Source of the DNA: Pectobacterium carotovorum
GTDB taxonomy: Bacteria; Pseudomonadota; Gammaproteobacteria; Enterobacterales; Enterobacteriaceae
Reading direction: 5' to 3'
Assembly: GCF_033898505.1 (NCBI RefSeq)
Contig: NZ_JAXAFK010000001.1
Span: 1,178,001 to 1,242,000, forward strand
Length of the DNA: 64,000 nucleotides
Below the pieces are notes generated by a model. That model was given only the letters and a program-made list of their open reading frames with translations, was not told the origin of the DNA and did not search any database. Below are positions 43,691 through 52,581 of this stretch, piece after piece. Position 1 is the stretch's first letter; the number at the start of each line of letters is the position of its first letter. The translations under genes and the position numbers were made by a program.

Positions 43691-45220
43691 ATGAGTCATT
43701 TTATTGAAGCACTGCAAAAGCAGTACCCGGAAAAACGTCATCTGCAACCCTTCGTCAACGCCAATCAGAATACGCCGTGGCTGAATGACGTCGCCCAAAA
43801 GCATGAGCGCAAACTGTGTGCCGATCTGGAAGACGCCATTCGTCACAGCGGCCTGAAAGATGGGATGACGATCTCTTTCCATCACCATTTTCGCGAAGGC
43901 GATAAAGTCATTAATCGGGTGGTTGATACACTGGCACGCATGGGCTTTCGCGATCTGACGCTGGCTTCCAGCTCGCTGATGAGCTGTAACGCATCGCTGA
44001 TCGACCATATTAAAGCGGGCGTGGTCAGCCGGATTTATACCTCTGGGATGCGCGGCAAGCTGGCTGATGCCATTTCTCACGGGCTCATGAAAGAGCCGGT
44101 ACAGATCCATTCTCACGGCGGCCGTGTGCATTTGCTGCAAAGCGGTGAGCTGAATATCGATGTCGCTTTTCTGGGCGTACCGTGCAGCGATGAATTTGGT
44201 AACGCCAACGGCACCGTCGGGAAATCCAGCTGCGGCTCGCTGGGCTATGCGATGGTTGACGCACAGTTTGCCCGTAAAGTGGTATTGCTGACCGAAAGTC
44301 TGGTGCCGTTCCCCAATATGCCAGCCAGCATCGTGCAGGATCAGGTGGATTATATCGTTCAGGTTGATGAAGTCGGCGATCCGGCCAAAATCAGCGTGGG
44401 CGCAGCGCGCGTCACCAGCAATCCGCGTGAGCTGCTGATTGCCCGTTCAGCGGCAGACGTCATTGAACATGCCGGCTATTTCAAAAACGGTTTCTCTATC
44501 CAGACCGGTTCTGGCGCGGCCTCGACGGCCTGTACGCGTTTCCTTGAAGACAGAATGCGTCAGCAGAATATCGTGGCGCGCTTTGCTCTCGGTGGGATCA
44601 CTGGCGGTATTGTCGATCTGCACGAAAAAGGGCTGATCGAAAAACTGATCGATACCCAGTGTTTTGATGCCAATGCGGCGGCGTCGCTGGCGAAGAACCC
44701 AAATCACGTAGAGATTTCCACTAACGTTTACGCCAATCCAAGTTCTAAAGCGGCCTGCTGCGATCAGTTGGATATGGTGATTCTCAGCGCGCTGGAAATT
44801 GACACCGATTTTAATGTCAACGTGATCACCGGCTCCGACGGTGTGATGCGCGGCGCGTCCGGTGGTCACTGTGACGTCGCGACGGCCGCAAACCTGACCA
44901 TTGTCGTTGCGCCGCTGATTCGTAGCCGTATCCCGACCGTGGTACGCCAGGTGACGACACGCGTTACGCCAGGAGAAAGCATTGACGTACTGGTGACCGA
45001 TCACGGCATTGCCGTCAACCCAGCGCGCCCTGAAGTTGCTGAACGTCTGAAACAGGCGGGGCTGACGGTGATGACGATTGAGGCGCTTTACCAGCGTGCG
45101 ATTGAGCTGGTTGGCGAACCTCGTGCTATTGAGTTTCATGATCGCATCGTCGGCGTTATTCGCTATCGCGATGGCAGCGTGATTGACGTCGTTCGTCAGG
45201 TGAAAGAAGCCGACGAATAA
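43691..45220 (+). CDS. citF: Citrate lyase alpha subunit (citrate-ACP transferase)
   Basis: A 509-residue CoA-transferase-family protein that swaps acetate for citrate on the acyl carrier protein. The SHFHHHFREGDKVINR-type motif (here SFHHHFREGDKVINR) and the glycine-rich GFSIQTGSGAASTACTRFL stretch are clear. Full length compared with the Klebsiella protein. It lies 53 bases after citE; GGATT acts as a weak ribosome-binding site. Confidence 0.95.
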   Translation: MSHFIEALQKQYPEKRHLQPFVNANQNTPWLNDVAQKHERKLCADLEDAIRHSGLKDGMTISFHHHFREGDKVINRVVDTLARMGFRDLTLASSSLMSCNASLIDHIKAGVVSRIYTSGMRGKLADAISHGLMKEPVQIHSHGGRVHLLQSGELNIDVAFLGVPCSDEFGNANGTVGKSSCGSLGYAMVDAQFARKVVLLTESLVPFPNMPASIVQDQVDYIVQVDEVGDPAKISVGAARVTSNPRELLIARSAADVIEHAGYFKNGFSIQTGSGAASTACTRFLEDRMRQQNIVARFALGGITGGIVDLHEKGLIEKLIDTQCFDANAAASLAKNPNHVEISTNVYANPSSKAACCDQLDMVILSALEIDTDFNVNVITGSDGVMRGASGGHCDVATAANLTIVVAPLIRSRIPTVVRQVTTRVTPGESIDVLVTDHGIAVNPARPEVAERLKQAGLTVMTIEALYQRAIELVGEPRAIEFHDRIVGVIRYRDGSVIDVVRQVKEADE

Positions 45221-45245
45221 GCGTGAACGCATGAGGGAATCGATG

Positions 45246-45773
45246 ATGACAAATGCTGTTTCCATCTCGCTGGAAACCTTACTCGCGGCGAAGGAACGCC
45301 GCGCAGTTCGCCAGCAAGAATGGCTCGCCCGGCACGGTGCGACGCTGGTGTCGCTGACGCTGGTTACGCCGGGACCGGTAAAAGATAGCGACGGTTATCG
45401 GCAGGTGATGACCGAAGCGATCAAGGCATTCACGTTTTTGTGTCAGACAAGAGGGTGGATGGTGCTGGAACAGCAGACATGCTGGCTGGCAACCGGGGCG
45501 GAAGGGCTGTGGGCGATTACCAAAGATGCGCTGTCGGTGAAAGCGGCGACTATTGCGCTGGAAGATAGTCATGAACTGGGGCGGCTGTGGGATTTCGATA
45601 TCTTCAGCCCGGAAGAGGGATCGATTGGCCGGTCGATGTTGGCGCACCGTGGGCGCACCTGCCTGTTGTGCGATCAAATGGCGCACGCCTGTAGCCGTTC
45701 GCGCCGCCATTCGCTGCCCGAGCTACTCGAGCACATTGAGGAAAAGGTCAATGCCTACTTTACGCCAGCCTGA
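45246..45773 (+). CDS. citX: Apo-citrate lyase phosphoribosyl-dephospho-CoA transferase
   Basis: A 175-residue enzyme that attaches the prosthetic group to Ser14 of CitD. The signature GRTCLLCDQMAHACSRSRRH near the C-terminus is typical of CitX. ATG codons occur at 45231, 45243 and 45246; the last two share the AGGGA ribosome-binding site, and 45246 has the better spacing. Its 3' end overlaps citG by 23 bases. Confidence 0.92.
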   Translation: MTNAVSISLETLLAAKERRAVRQQEWLARHGATLVSLTLVTPGPVKDSDGYRQVMTEAIKAFTFLCQTRGWMVLEQQTCWLATGAEGLWAITKDALSVKAATIALEDSHELGRLWDFDIFSPEEGSIGRSMLAHRGRTCLLCDQMAHACSRSRRHSLPELLEHIEEKVNAYFTPA

Positions 45774-46656
45774 CGCTGTACTGTCGGCTGTGGTGTCCCG
45801 CTCCGCCGCCTGCGATTATCGGGAATGTGACCCGTTACCGGACATCGACCTGCGGGTCGCGCACGCGCTGACGATGGAAGTGATGCTGACGCCGAAGCCC
45901 GGACTGGTGGATCGCGCCAATAACGGTGCTCATCGTGATATGGATGTGGCGCTGTTTCAGACCAGTATTCAGGCGATTTCGCCCTGGTTTCGGCATTTTA
46001 CCGATGCGGGTTATCAGCACGCTAACACACCGCTAGCGCAGCTGCTGTCTCAGGTTCGACCTATCGGCATCGCCTGCGAACAGGCGATGCTGTCAGCGAC
46101 GAAAGGCGTGAATACTCATAAAGGTGGGATTTTCGCGTTTGGCCTGCTGTGCACCGCCGCCGGCTGGCTGGCAGGGCGGGGAGAGCCTGTGACGCAGCGC
46201 AGCCTGTGCGACAGCGTGGCGGCAATGTGTCACGATTTGGTACGGAATGAGCTGGAGACGTGTTCTGGAGCAGCGACGGCGGGTGAGCATCTCTATCAAC
46301 GTCATGGCCTGACGGGCGCGAGGGGAGAAGCCGCCAGCGGTTTCAATACCGTATGCCAATATGCGTTGCCTGCCTTGCAGCAGGCGATGGCTGCCGGGGC
46401 GGATGACGACACCGCGCTGTTACGGACGCTACTGGTACTGATGGCTCACAATCCTGACACCAATGTCGTTTCACGCGGCGGCATGGACGGGCTGGCGTTT
46501 GTGCAAGATTACGCGCGGAAGTTACTGGCTGGTACGCTGGATCGGCAGGCGCTGAGAGAGATGGATGAAGCGCTGATTGCCAGAAACCTTAGCCCGGGCG
46601 GCAGTGCCGATTTGCTGGCGTTAACCTGGCTGCTGTATCACTATCCCACTGAATAG
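45751..46656 (+). CDS. citG: Triphosphoribosyl-dephospho-CoA synthase
   Basis: A 301-residue enzyme that makes the citrate lyase prosthetic-group precursor from ATP and dephospho-CoA. Conserved MLTPKPGLVDRANNGAHRDM, STKGVNTHKGGIFAFGLL-type residues (here ATKGVNTHKGG) and HNPDTNVVSRGG are present. The frame is open far upstream inside citX. ATG 45751 (MPTLRQPDAVL) with AAAAGG before it is the most plausible start. CitX and CitG are separate proteins here, as in E. coli, though some species fuse them. Confidence 0.92.
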   Translation: MPTLRQPDAVLSAVVSRSAACDYRECDPLPDIDLRVAHALTMEVMLTPKPGLVDRANNGAHRDMDVALFQTSIQAISPWFRHFTDAGYQHANTPLAQLLSQVRPIGIACEQAMLSATKGVNTHKGGIFAFGLLCTAAGWLAGRGEPVTQRSLCDSVAAMCHDLVRNELETCSGAATAGEHLYQRHGLTGARGEAASGFNTVCQYALPALQQAMAAGADDDTALLRTLLVLMAHNPDTNVVSRGGMDGLAFVQDYARKLLAGTLDRQALREMDEALIARNLSPGGSADLLALTWLLYHYPTE

Positions 46657-46680
46657 CACTGCGACGTCAATACACTGGGG

Positions 46681-46754
46681 CAGAAGAGGCGCATAATGGC
46701 AGTGTTGTACTAATCAACGATGTACAAGAAAACGCCATTATCTGGTCGCTTCTG
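46681..46754. repeat. Composite palindrome downstream of citG
   Basis: Three nested inverted repeats share one centre: CAGAAG (46681-46686) with CTTCTG (46749-46754); ATAATGGC (46693-46700) with GCCATTAT (46734-46741); TTGTAC (46705-46710) with GTACAA (46722-46727). The whole element is 74 bp, ends in no T-run, and could be a folded mRNA 3' end or an extragenic palindromic repeat. Confidence 0.6.
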
Positions 46755-46778
46755 CTCACTTTTTTTCTATTATTCCGC

Positions 46779-46805
46779 TAAAGTAGTTGGGCAAACTGCC
46801 GATAT
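46779..46805 (+). promoter_or_regulatory. FliA (sigma-28) promoter of the ycgR-type gene
   Basis: TAAA-N15-GCCGATAT: a perfect -35 and spacing, with seven of eight -10 bases matching GCCGATAA. It lies 117 bases before the start codon. E. coli ycgR is likewise a flagellar class 3 gene. Confidence 0.85.
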
Positions 46806-46922
46806 CGTTTGCACAAATCTATATCGTACGATTTCAGACGCTCCGCATAATCGTTTTCAATATGCAGCCAGTACGGTGGCATCGTAGTGGCACACATGGG
46901 ACTTGAAAGATAACGGAGAGGC

Positions 46923-47726
46923 GTGCATCAATATAAGCCATTGGCACAAATCCATGTAAAAATGGTGGGGATGAAAGCGGTGAATGAAAATTTGAAAGAG
47001 CAGTTTGTTAAGCGCAACAAGCTGGCTATCTGTGCAACACTGCGCGAATTAAAGAAGAATGACACGTCTCTGATGGTTCATCATTCTCACGGTCAGTTCA
47101 TCAGTAAAATTCTTGACGTTGTCCCGGACAACAACCTGTTTGTCTTCGATTTAGGCGGCATTGAGCGTGAAAACAACCGCGCGCTGTATGCCGGATCGCT
47201 GTCTTTTGTCGCAGAGCCTGCTGGCGCAAAAGTCGAATTTAATGCCGAAATCGCGAAAACGGTGACGTACGACGGGCTGCCAGCCTTCAGCGCGCAGATT
47301 CCTGAGCTGCTTTATCTTATCCAACGTAGAACCTATTTCCGCATCAATACGCCGCTGTGGCCGCCGTTGACGTGCCGTGGCGAGCTGCCGGATGAGAGTG
47401 TTTTCCTGTTTACGATTAAAGATCTCTCTCTGGGCGGATTGAGTCTGTATACCGACCGTGACACCACGGGGCTGTTGACCGAAGGCGACATCATTAAGAG
47501 CGTGGAGATGGATCTTGCCGATCACGGTTTCTTCTGCGTCGATTTGCAGTTCGTCGGTCAGGCTATGGTGAAGGTTGTCGATAACAAAGGCGAACTGAAA
47601 CTCACGCAGCGTTTGAGCTTCAAATTCCCTTCACTGAACGCGGCACAGGAGCGGGATCTTCAGCAGGTGATTTTTGAGCTGGAAAGATTACAAAACGAAA
47701 AGAAAAAGCGGTTTCAGGAGTTGTAA
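46923..47726 (+). CDS. ycgR: Flagellar brake protein YcgR (PilZ domain)
   Basis: A 267-residue cytoplasmic protein with an N-terminal YcgR domain (about 20-130) and a C-terminal PilZ domain. The c-di-GMP-binding motifs are RRTYFR (RxxxR) and DLSLGG (DxSxxG). When loaded with c-di-GMP, YcgR binds the flagellar motor and slows swimming. The GTG at 46923 has the strong ribosome-binding site GGAGAGG. In-frame ATGs at 46962 and 46971 would give shorter proteins closer to the E. coli length (244), so the start is uncertain. Confidence 0.88.
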   Translation: MHQYKPLAQIHVKMVGMKAVNENLKEQFVKRNKLAICATLRELKKNDTSLMVHHSHGQFISKILDVVPDNNLFVFDLGGIERENNRALYAGSLSFVAEPAGAKVEFNAEIAKTVTYDGLPAFSAQIPELLYLIQRRTYFRINTPLWPPLTCRGELPDESVFLFTIKDLSLGGLSLYTDRDTTGLLTEGDIIKSVEMDLADHGFFCVDLQFVGQAMVKVVDNKGELKLTQRLSFKFPSLNAAQERDLQQVIFELERLQNEKKKRFQEL

Positions 47727-47847
47727 TTTTTAAGCACAAGCTTTTGTTTGGGCTTCACACATTTTTTAGCTTCACACATAACAGCAACGTTTTTCATAAC
47801 AAGTATTAACGTATTTACCCTAAATGGTTCAGGCTGCGGAGCAAAAC

Positions 47848-47910
47848 ATGACTGTTTTGAATGCAAAAAACCAACGTATATGCCGCTTGATGCCTGATGG
47901 GGATAAATAA
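47848..47910 (+). CDS. Possible 20-residue leader peptide upstream of plaP
   Basis: A short ORF, MTVLNAKNQRICRLMPDGDK, with GGAG seven bases before the ATG, followed 65 bases later by an intrinsic terminator. This order (translated short ORF, then terminator, then a transporter gene) is that of an attenuation leader. It could also be a chance ORF. No database family is known to me. Confidence 0.4.
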   Translation: MTVLNAKNQRICRLMPDGDK

Positions 47911-47975
47911 ATTGTTTCCAACGTTCTCAGAGCCTTGTCAGATGGGATCGTCTGGTGCAGAATACGCGCCTTGCA

Positions 47976-48011
47976 AAATAACCGACGTCTAATAGCGTCG
48001 GTTATTTTTTT
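47976..48011 (+). terminator. Strong intrinsic terminator between ycgR and plaP
   Basis: A perfect 12-bp stem AAATAACCGACG / CGTCGGTTATTT with an 8-nt loop and a run of seven T residues. It lies 250 bases after ycgR and 360 bases before plaP. It may end ycgR transcripts, a small RNA, or a plaP leader. The remaining bases of 47727-48175 hold small hairpins (CCGGA/TCCGG at 48114-48129; TGTGC/GCACA near 48146-48160), but no clear gene. Confidence 0.9.
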
Positions 48012-48175
48012 ACATTTATGCTCGTCATACTTCAGGTTACAGGGGTATTGGTGTGGTTTCTTACCTTCTCTGTAGCTCAGGTTTGCTGGGTATAGGGTCT
48101 TCAACCAAAGAGGCCGGACAACGATCCGGATAGATAATTTTGTGTGTGCCTGTGAGCACAGTGAGGAAAGGAAAG

Positions 48176-48382
48176 ATGGGGCAATTAGTAAGTTTCGCAC
48201 CGGTGCCCGCCGGTTTGGGCTGCAAAGGTATTGGTTATGGCGCGACGCCGTCGCAAGTTATTTCTGGTGCTGTTTCAGCTACCTCTTCTCATCGTGATTC
48301 AGGCGAACCCTGTATCCATTCATTTGTTTCCGGTGCGTATGCTCCTGCCGTGATGAACGGAGGTGCGCGTCATGTCGCTTGA
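48176..48382 (+). CDS. Possible 68-residue upstream ORF overlapping plaP
   Basis: This ORF starts with ATG after a very good ribosome-binding site (AGGAAAGG). It encodes a 68-residue protein rich in Gly, Ala, Ser and Val ([20 protein letters not shown] at the start), with no recognised domain. It ends at TGA 48380-48382, 11 bases inside plaP. The plaP ribosome-binding site GGAGG (48359-48363) lies within it. Translation of this ORF would therefore affect that of plaP. It may be a regulatory upstream ORF. Confidence 0.45.
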   Translation: MGQLVSFAPVPAGLGCKGIGYGATPSQVISGAVSATSSHRDSGEPCIHSFVSGAYAPAVMNGGARHVA

Positions 48383-49742
48383 TTCTCACCTGCCTAATGC
48401 TGGTGCCAAACGTGCTCAGCTAAAAAGAACGCTCACGCTGTGGCCTGTCGTTATGATGGGGCTGGCGTACATGCAGCCGATGACCATTTTTGATACCTTC
48501 GGTATCGTGTCTGGCCTGACCGACGGCCATGTGGCGACCGCCTATGCGTTTGCGCTGGTTGCTATTCTGTTCACTGCGCTGAGCTATGGCAAACTGGTAA
48601 AACGTTTCCCGTCTGCGGGCTCTGCTTATACCTATGCGCAAAAAGCGATCAGCCCGCACGTTGGGTTTATGGTCGGCTGGTCATCACTGCTGGACTATCT
48701 GTTCATGCCGATGATCAACATTCTGCTGGCGAAAATCTATCTGGAAGCGATCTTCCCCGGCGTGCCGTCATGGATTTTTGTCGCGGCGCTGGTTGGGCTG
48801 ATGACGCTGTTTAACCTGCGTGGCATCAATCTGGTTGCTAACCTGAACTCCATTATCGTGGTGGTACAGGTGGCTATCATGGCGGTATTCCTGGGTCTGG
48901 TGATCCACGGTGTTTATCTGGGTGAAGGTGCAGGTACGCTGACCAGCACGCGTCCGTTCTGGTCTGAGAACGCGCACGTGGTGCCTATGATTACCGGGGC
49001 AACCATTCTCTGCTTCTCGTTCCTTGGTTTTGACGGCATCAGCTCGCTGTCGGAAGAAACGCAGGATGCCGGTCGGGTGATTCCAAAAGCCATCTTCCTG
49101 ACGGCGCTGATCGGCGGCGTGATTTTTGTTGCCGTGGCGTACTTCCTGCAACTGTACTTCCCGGATATTTCTCGCTTTAAAGAGCCAGATGCGTCTCAGC
49201 CGGAAATCATGCTGTACGTCGCGGGTAAATTCTTCCAGTCCGTTATTCTGGTGTTCTCCTGCGTCACGGTGTTGGCATCCGGTATGGCCGCCCACGCGGG
49301 TGTTTCCCGCCTGATGTATGTGATGGGGCGTGATGGCGTCTTCCCTGAGCGCTTCTTCGGTTATATTCACCCGAAATGGCGTACGCCAGCGCTGAACGTT
49401 CTGCTGGTTGGCGTGATTGCTCTGTCTGCGGTGTCGTTCGATCTGGTGACGGCAACCGCGTTGATTAACTTCGGTGCGCTGGTGGCGTTTACGTTCGTGA
49501 ACCTGTCGGTTATTTCACAGTTCTATATTCGTGAACGCCGTAACCGTACCGTGAAAGACACCATTAACTTCCTCGTGCTGCCAGTGCTGGGTGCGTTGAC
49601 GGTAGGCGCGCTGTGGGTGAATCTGGAAGCCAGCTCGATGACGCTGGGTCTGGTGTGGGCAACGATCGGATTACTCTATCTGGCGTTTGTAACGCGCAGT
49701 TTCCGTCAGCCAGTGCCGCAATGCAGTGAAGAGCCGGTGTAA
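48372..49742 (+). CDS. plaP: Putrescine importer PlaP (APC superfamily)
   Basis: A 456-residue, 12-helix amino acid-polyamine-organocation transporter, strongly similar to E. coli PlaP (YeeF), a low-affinity putrescine/H+ importer. Typical parts are [20 protein letters not shown] in TM1, [20 protein letters not shown], and [17 protein letters not shown] in TM6. The frame opens with GTG at 48363; ATG 48372 with GGAGG at a good distance is preferred. In E. coli putrescine uptake by PlaP supports surface motility, so a link with the motility genes nearby is possible. plaP-sbcB neighbourhood is conserved. Confidence 0.92.
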   Translation: MSLDSHLPNAGAKRAQLKRTLTLWPVVMMGLAYMQPMTIFDTFGIVSGLTDGHVATAYAFALVAILFTALSYGKLVKRFPSAGSAYTYAQKAISPHVGFMVGWSSLLDYLFMPMINILLAKIYLEAIFPGVPSWIFVAALVGLMTLFNLRGINLVANLNSIIVVVQVAIMAVFLGLVIHGVYLGEGAGTLTSTRPFWSENAHVVPMITGATILCFSFLGFDGISSLSEETQDAGRVIPKAIFLTALIGGVIFVAVAYFLQLYFPDISRFKEPDASQPEIMLYVAGKFFQSVILVFSCVTVLASGMAAHAGVSRLMYVMGRDGVFPERFFGYIHPKWRTPALNVLLVGVIALSAVSFDLVTATALINFGALVAFTFVNLSVISQFYIRERRNRTVKDTINFLVLPVLGALTVGALWVNLEASSMTLGLVWATIGLLYLAFVTRSFRQPVPQCSEEPV

Positions 49743-49767
49743 GCCAACTGAGCACTCGCATGAAAGA

Positions 49768-49798
49768 AAAAGCGGAGCCTGTGTGCTCCGCTTTTTTA
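49768..49798 (+). terminator. Intrinsic terminator of plaP
   Basis: AAAAAGCGGAGC / GCTCCGCTTTTT with a 6-nt loop. It lies between convergent plaP and sbcB, about 25 bases after the plaP stop. Confidence 0.92.
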
Positions 49799-49878
49799 TG
49801 GTGTGCCATCCCTAGCTGCTACCCTGACGGGCCGTTGTGTCAGCAACGTTGAAGAATGTGCCCTGTGTTTCTTACTCG

Positions 49879-51306
49879 TTATCCCACCAGTTCCTGCGCA
49901 TAGGCGTACAGCGCTTTTAACTGCGCCATCTTCTCTTTATCGTCTTCATGAAGCTGATACAGATTGCTGAGTTCTGACAGATAGTCCTGCAGGCGTTCCG
50001 GTGTAAATACCGTACGCCGATGCTGCAACCACCGTTGCTGTTCGCGGTCGTCCAGCGTGCCGGGGAAATTGCGAGCGCGATAGCGGAAAAACAGCGGTTC
50101 CAGGCGATTATCGGCAAACGTAAGATCCAACGCGGGGAGATTCTGCGGGGCGGTCTCCTGAATAATCTTCATCGCCATGCGGTCAGCATCGCCAAAGAAG
50201 CCATCATAAAGGCGTAAATCGACATCATCAGATGCGACAAAGGCGGGCGCTTCGGCAAACAGCTCCACCACTTTTTCCCTGACGCTCGCGTTGTTACGCA
50301 GCAGCGCCAGATTGTCCAGACAGCGTTGACGATCGATGCCCAGTCTTTCCGCGTCTTCCGGCCGTAAGGTATTGGCAGGCGCTAAGACCGGACACTTATT
50401 GATGTGCACCAGCTTGAGCGGAACCGCACTCTGATCGGCTTCCAGTGCATCCCGACGAGTGTATAACCGTTCACGCAATGTCTCGCTATCCAGCTCCAGC
50501 AGCGGCGTCATATCGCCAGCCAGATCGCACATAATGACCGCATTACGGTTGTCCGGGTGCCAGGCGAGCGGCACCACCCAACTGGTGTTGCTCCTTGCTG
50601 CGCCAAACATGCCAGACACGTGCACGAGCGGTTTCATCTGCGGAATATCAATCAGCGCGGAAATTTTGTTTTTGTTACGTAGCGTGAACAGGTACTCAAA
50701 CAGCTTGGGCTGCGCCTGCTTGAACAGTTTTGCCATGGCGATGGTGGCATAAACATCGGACATCGCATCATGCGCCTGCTCGTGCGAAATACCGTTTGCT
50801 TTCGTCAGGTGCTCAAGGCGGAAACTGGGCAGGCCGTCATCATTTTCAGGCCAGACGATGCCTTCCGGTCGCAGGGCATAGCAGGCGCGTAACGCATCCA
50901 GTAAATCCCAACGAGAATTACCGTTTTGCCAACTGTAAGCGTAAGGATCGTAGAAGTTTCGGTAGAAAATATTCCGGCTGACTTCATCATCAAAGCGAAT
51001 GTTGTTGTAGCCCATAATACAGGTGCCGGGCACGCTGAACGCGTCGTGGATCTGACGAGCGAACTCCGCCTCATTGACGCCTTTTGCCAGTGCGACCTGT
51101 GGCGTAATTCCGGTGATCATCACCGCTTCCGGCTCCGGCAGGTAATCATCGGTCGGTCGACAATAAATGACCAGCGGTTCGCCGATAATATTGAAATCCA
51201 TATCGGTACGGACACCCGCAAACTGCGCGGGGCGATCGCGCGCCGGATGTTTACCGAATGTCTCGTAGTCGTGTATGAAAAAAGTGGGTTGTGTTTTCTC
51301 GGCCAT
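49879..51306 (-). CDS. sbcB: Exodeoxyribonuclease I
   Basis: A 475-residue DEDDh-type 3'-5' exonuclease acting on single-stranded DNA in recombination and mismatch repair. The Exo I motif is FFIHDYETFGKHPARDR with the catalytic Asp and Glu; the Exo III region AHDAMSDVYATIAMAKLF holds the catalytic His and Asp. Length and ends match E. coli SbcB. It is convergent with plaP and divergent from the siderophore transporter operon. Confidence 0.97.
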   Translation of the reverse strand: MAEKTQPTFFIHDYETFGKHPARDRPAQFAGVRTDMDFNIIGEPLVIYCRPTDDYLPEPEAVMITGITPQVALAKGVNEAEFARQIHDAFSVPGTCIMGYNNIRFDDEVSRNIFYRNFYDPYAYSWQNGNSRWDLLDALRACYALRPEGIVWPENDDGLPSFRLEHLTKANGISHEQAHDAMSDVYATIAMAKLFKQAQPKLFEYLFTLRNKNKISALIDIPQMKPLVHVSGMFGAARSNTSWVVPLAWHPDNRNAVIMCDLAGDMTPLLELDSETLRERLYTRRDALEADQSAVPLKLVHINKCPVLAPANTLRPEDAERLGIDRQRCLDNLALLRNNASVREKVVELFAEAPAFVASDDVDLRLYDGFFGDADRMAMKIIQETAPQNLPALDLTFADNRLEPLFFRYRARNFPGTLDDREQQRWLQHRRTVFTPERLQDYLSELSNLYQLHEDDKEKMAQLKALYAYAQELVG

Positions 51307-51507
51307 ATATGCAGTTAGCTTTAGCTACGTGTATGCGCTGAACCTGAAATCAGGCAAAACAGTCTGGAAAACGGCAAGGATACCATTTAATCGACTTTTC
51401 TGTGGCGCTTTCCTGATTTGCATCACTTCTCTGACGTACATCAATAGGTGGGTAGACATAATCGCTAGGCATGACTGTGTCCGTTCGGTTACAATTTTAT
51501 TTTTAAT

Positions 51508-51526
51508 GCGAATGATAATTAAATTC
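51508..51526 (+). promoter_or_regulatory. Probable Fur box
   Basis: A 19-base site matching the Fur consensus GATAATGATAATCATTATC at 13 positions, with an intact AATGATAAT core. It lies about 70 bases before the siderophore-binding lipoprotein gene. Between them a hairpin TACCCCG / CGGGGTA (51532-51557) lies in the presumed leader. Confidence 0.68.
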
Positions 51527-51594
51527 TTTATTACCCCGTAGAACACGCTGCGGGGTAGCGTTCGGCAACAAACAGCAAAATGGAGAACACACTT

Positions 51595-52560
51595 ATGCGG
51601 TTAAATGCGGTGCGATTAAATGCGGCGTTTGCAGTGAAGGCGACGTTACTGGCATCTATGTTTGTTCTGGCTGGCTGCGATCAGCAGGCATCGTCTTCAG
51701 AGGGAAGTCATACGGTAAGCATTGAGCATGCGCAGGGCACCACACAGGTTCCACAGCCGCCGAAGAAAGTGATTGTGTTTGATCCTGCCTCATTGGATAC
51801 GCTGGATGCGTTGAAAGTCGAAGGGATCGCCGGTGTACCGAAAAGCAGCACGCCGCTGCCTGCGTTTTTATCAAAATACAACGGTGATGCTTACCTGAAC
51901 GCCGGGACGCTGTTTGAACCGGCCTATGAAGCGCTGAGCAGCGCTAAACCTGACCTGATTATTGCCGGTGGGCGTACGCGTGATGCCTATGACAAGCTGA
52001 GCGGCATTGCACCGACGATCTCGATGGATGTGGATGAGCACCAGTTTATGGCGAGCTTCATCCAGCGCATCGAGCAACTGGGCACCATCTTCGGCAAAGA
52101 AGAAGAAGCGAAAAAACAGATTGATGACTTTAAACAGCAGATCGCTCAAACGCGCGCCAAAACGGAAAATGCGGGCAATGCGCTGGTTCTGATGGTCAGC
52201 GGTGGAAAAATGTCTGCCTATGGACCTAAATCGCGCTTTGGCTTTGTGTTTGATGAATTAGGTTTCAAACCTGCGACCGAGTTCCCGGAATCCGGACGCC
52301 ACGGCAACGTAGTGACCTCAGAATTCTTACTGAACGTGAACCCGGAATGGCTGTTTATCCTCGACCGTGACAGCGCGATTGGTCGCCCGGGTGGGGAATC
52401 TGCCCAGCAGGTGCTGGATAACCCGCTGATTCACAAAACCAACGCCTGGAAAAATAATCGCGTGATCTACCTGGATTCAGCATCGCTGTATATCGCCGGG
52501 GGGCTGCAAAGCTATAAAAACCTGGTGAGTACCGTCAGCGACGCACTGGATAAGAAATAA
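51595..52560 (+). CDS. Siderophore-binding lipoprotein of an iron ABC transporter
   Basis: A 321-residue periplasmic-binding protein of the FatB/CeuE/YclQ type for ferric siderophores. The signal peptide ends in a lipobox (FVLAGC), so the mature protein is lipid-anchored by its cysteine. The two-lobe fold shows in PKKVIVFDPASLDTLDAL and in KPDLIIAGGRTRDAYDKLS. ATG 51580 is in frame, but ATG 51595 has TGGAGAA before it and is preferred. First gene of a four-gene operon under a Fur box. No outer-membrane receptor is nearby. Confidence 0.85.
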   Translation: MRLNAVRLNAAFAVKATLLASMFVLAGCDQQASSSEGSHTVSIEHAQGTTQVPQPPKKVIVFDPASLDTLDALKVEGIAGVPKSSTPLPAFLSKYNGDAYLNAGTLFEPAYEALSSAKPDLIIAGGRTRDAYDKLSGIAPTISMDVDEHQFMASFIQRIEQLGTIFGKEEEAKKQIDDFKQQIAQTRAKTENAGNALVLMVSGGKMSAYGPKSRFGFVFDELGFKPATEFPESGRHGNVVTSEFLLNVNPEWLFILDRDSAIGRPGGESAQQVLDNPLIHKTNAWKNNRVIYLDSASLYIAGGLQSYKNLVSTVSDALDKK

Positions 52561-52581
52561 CGGCAGATTACGGCAGAACCA

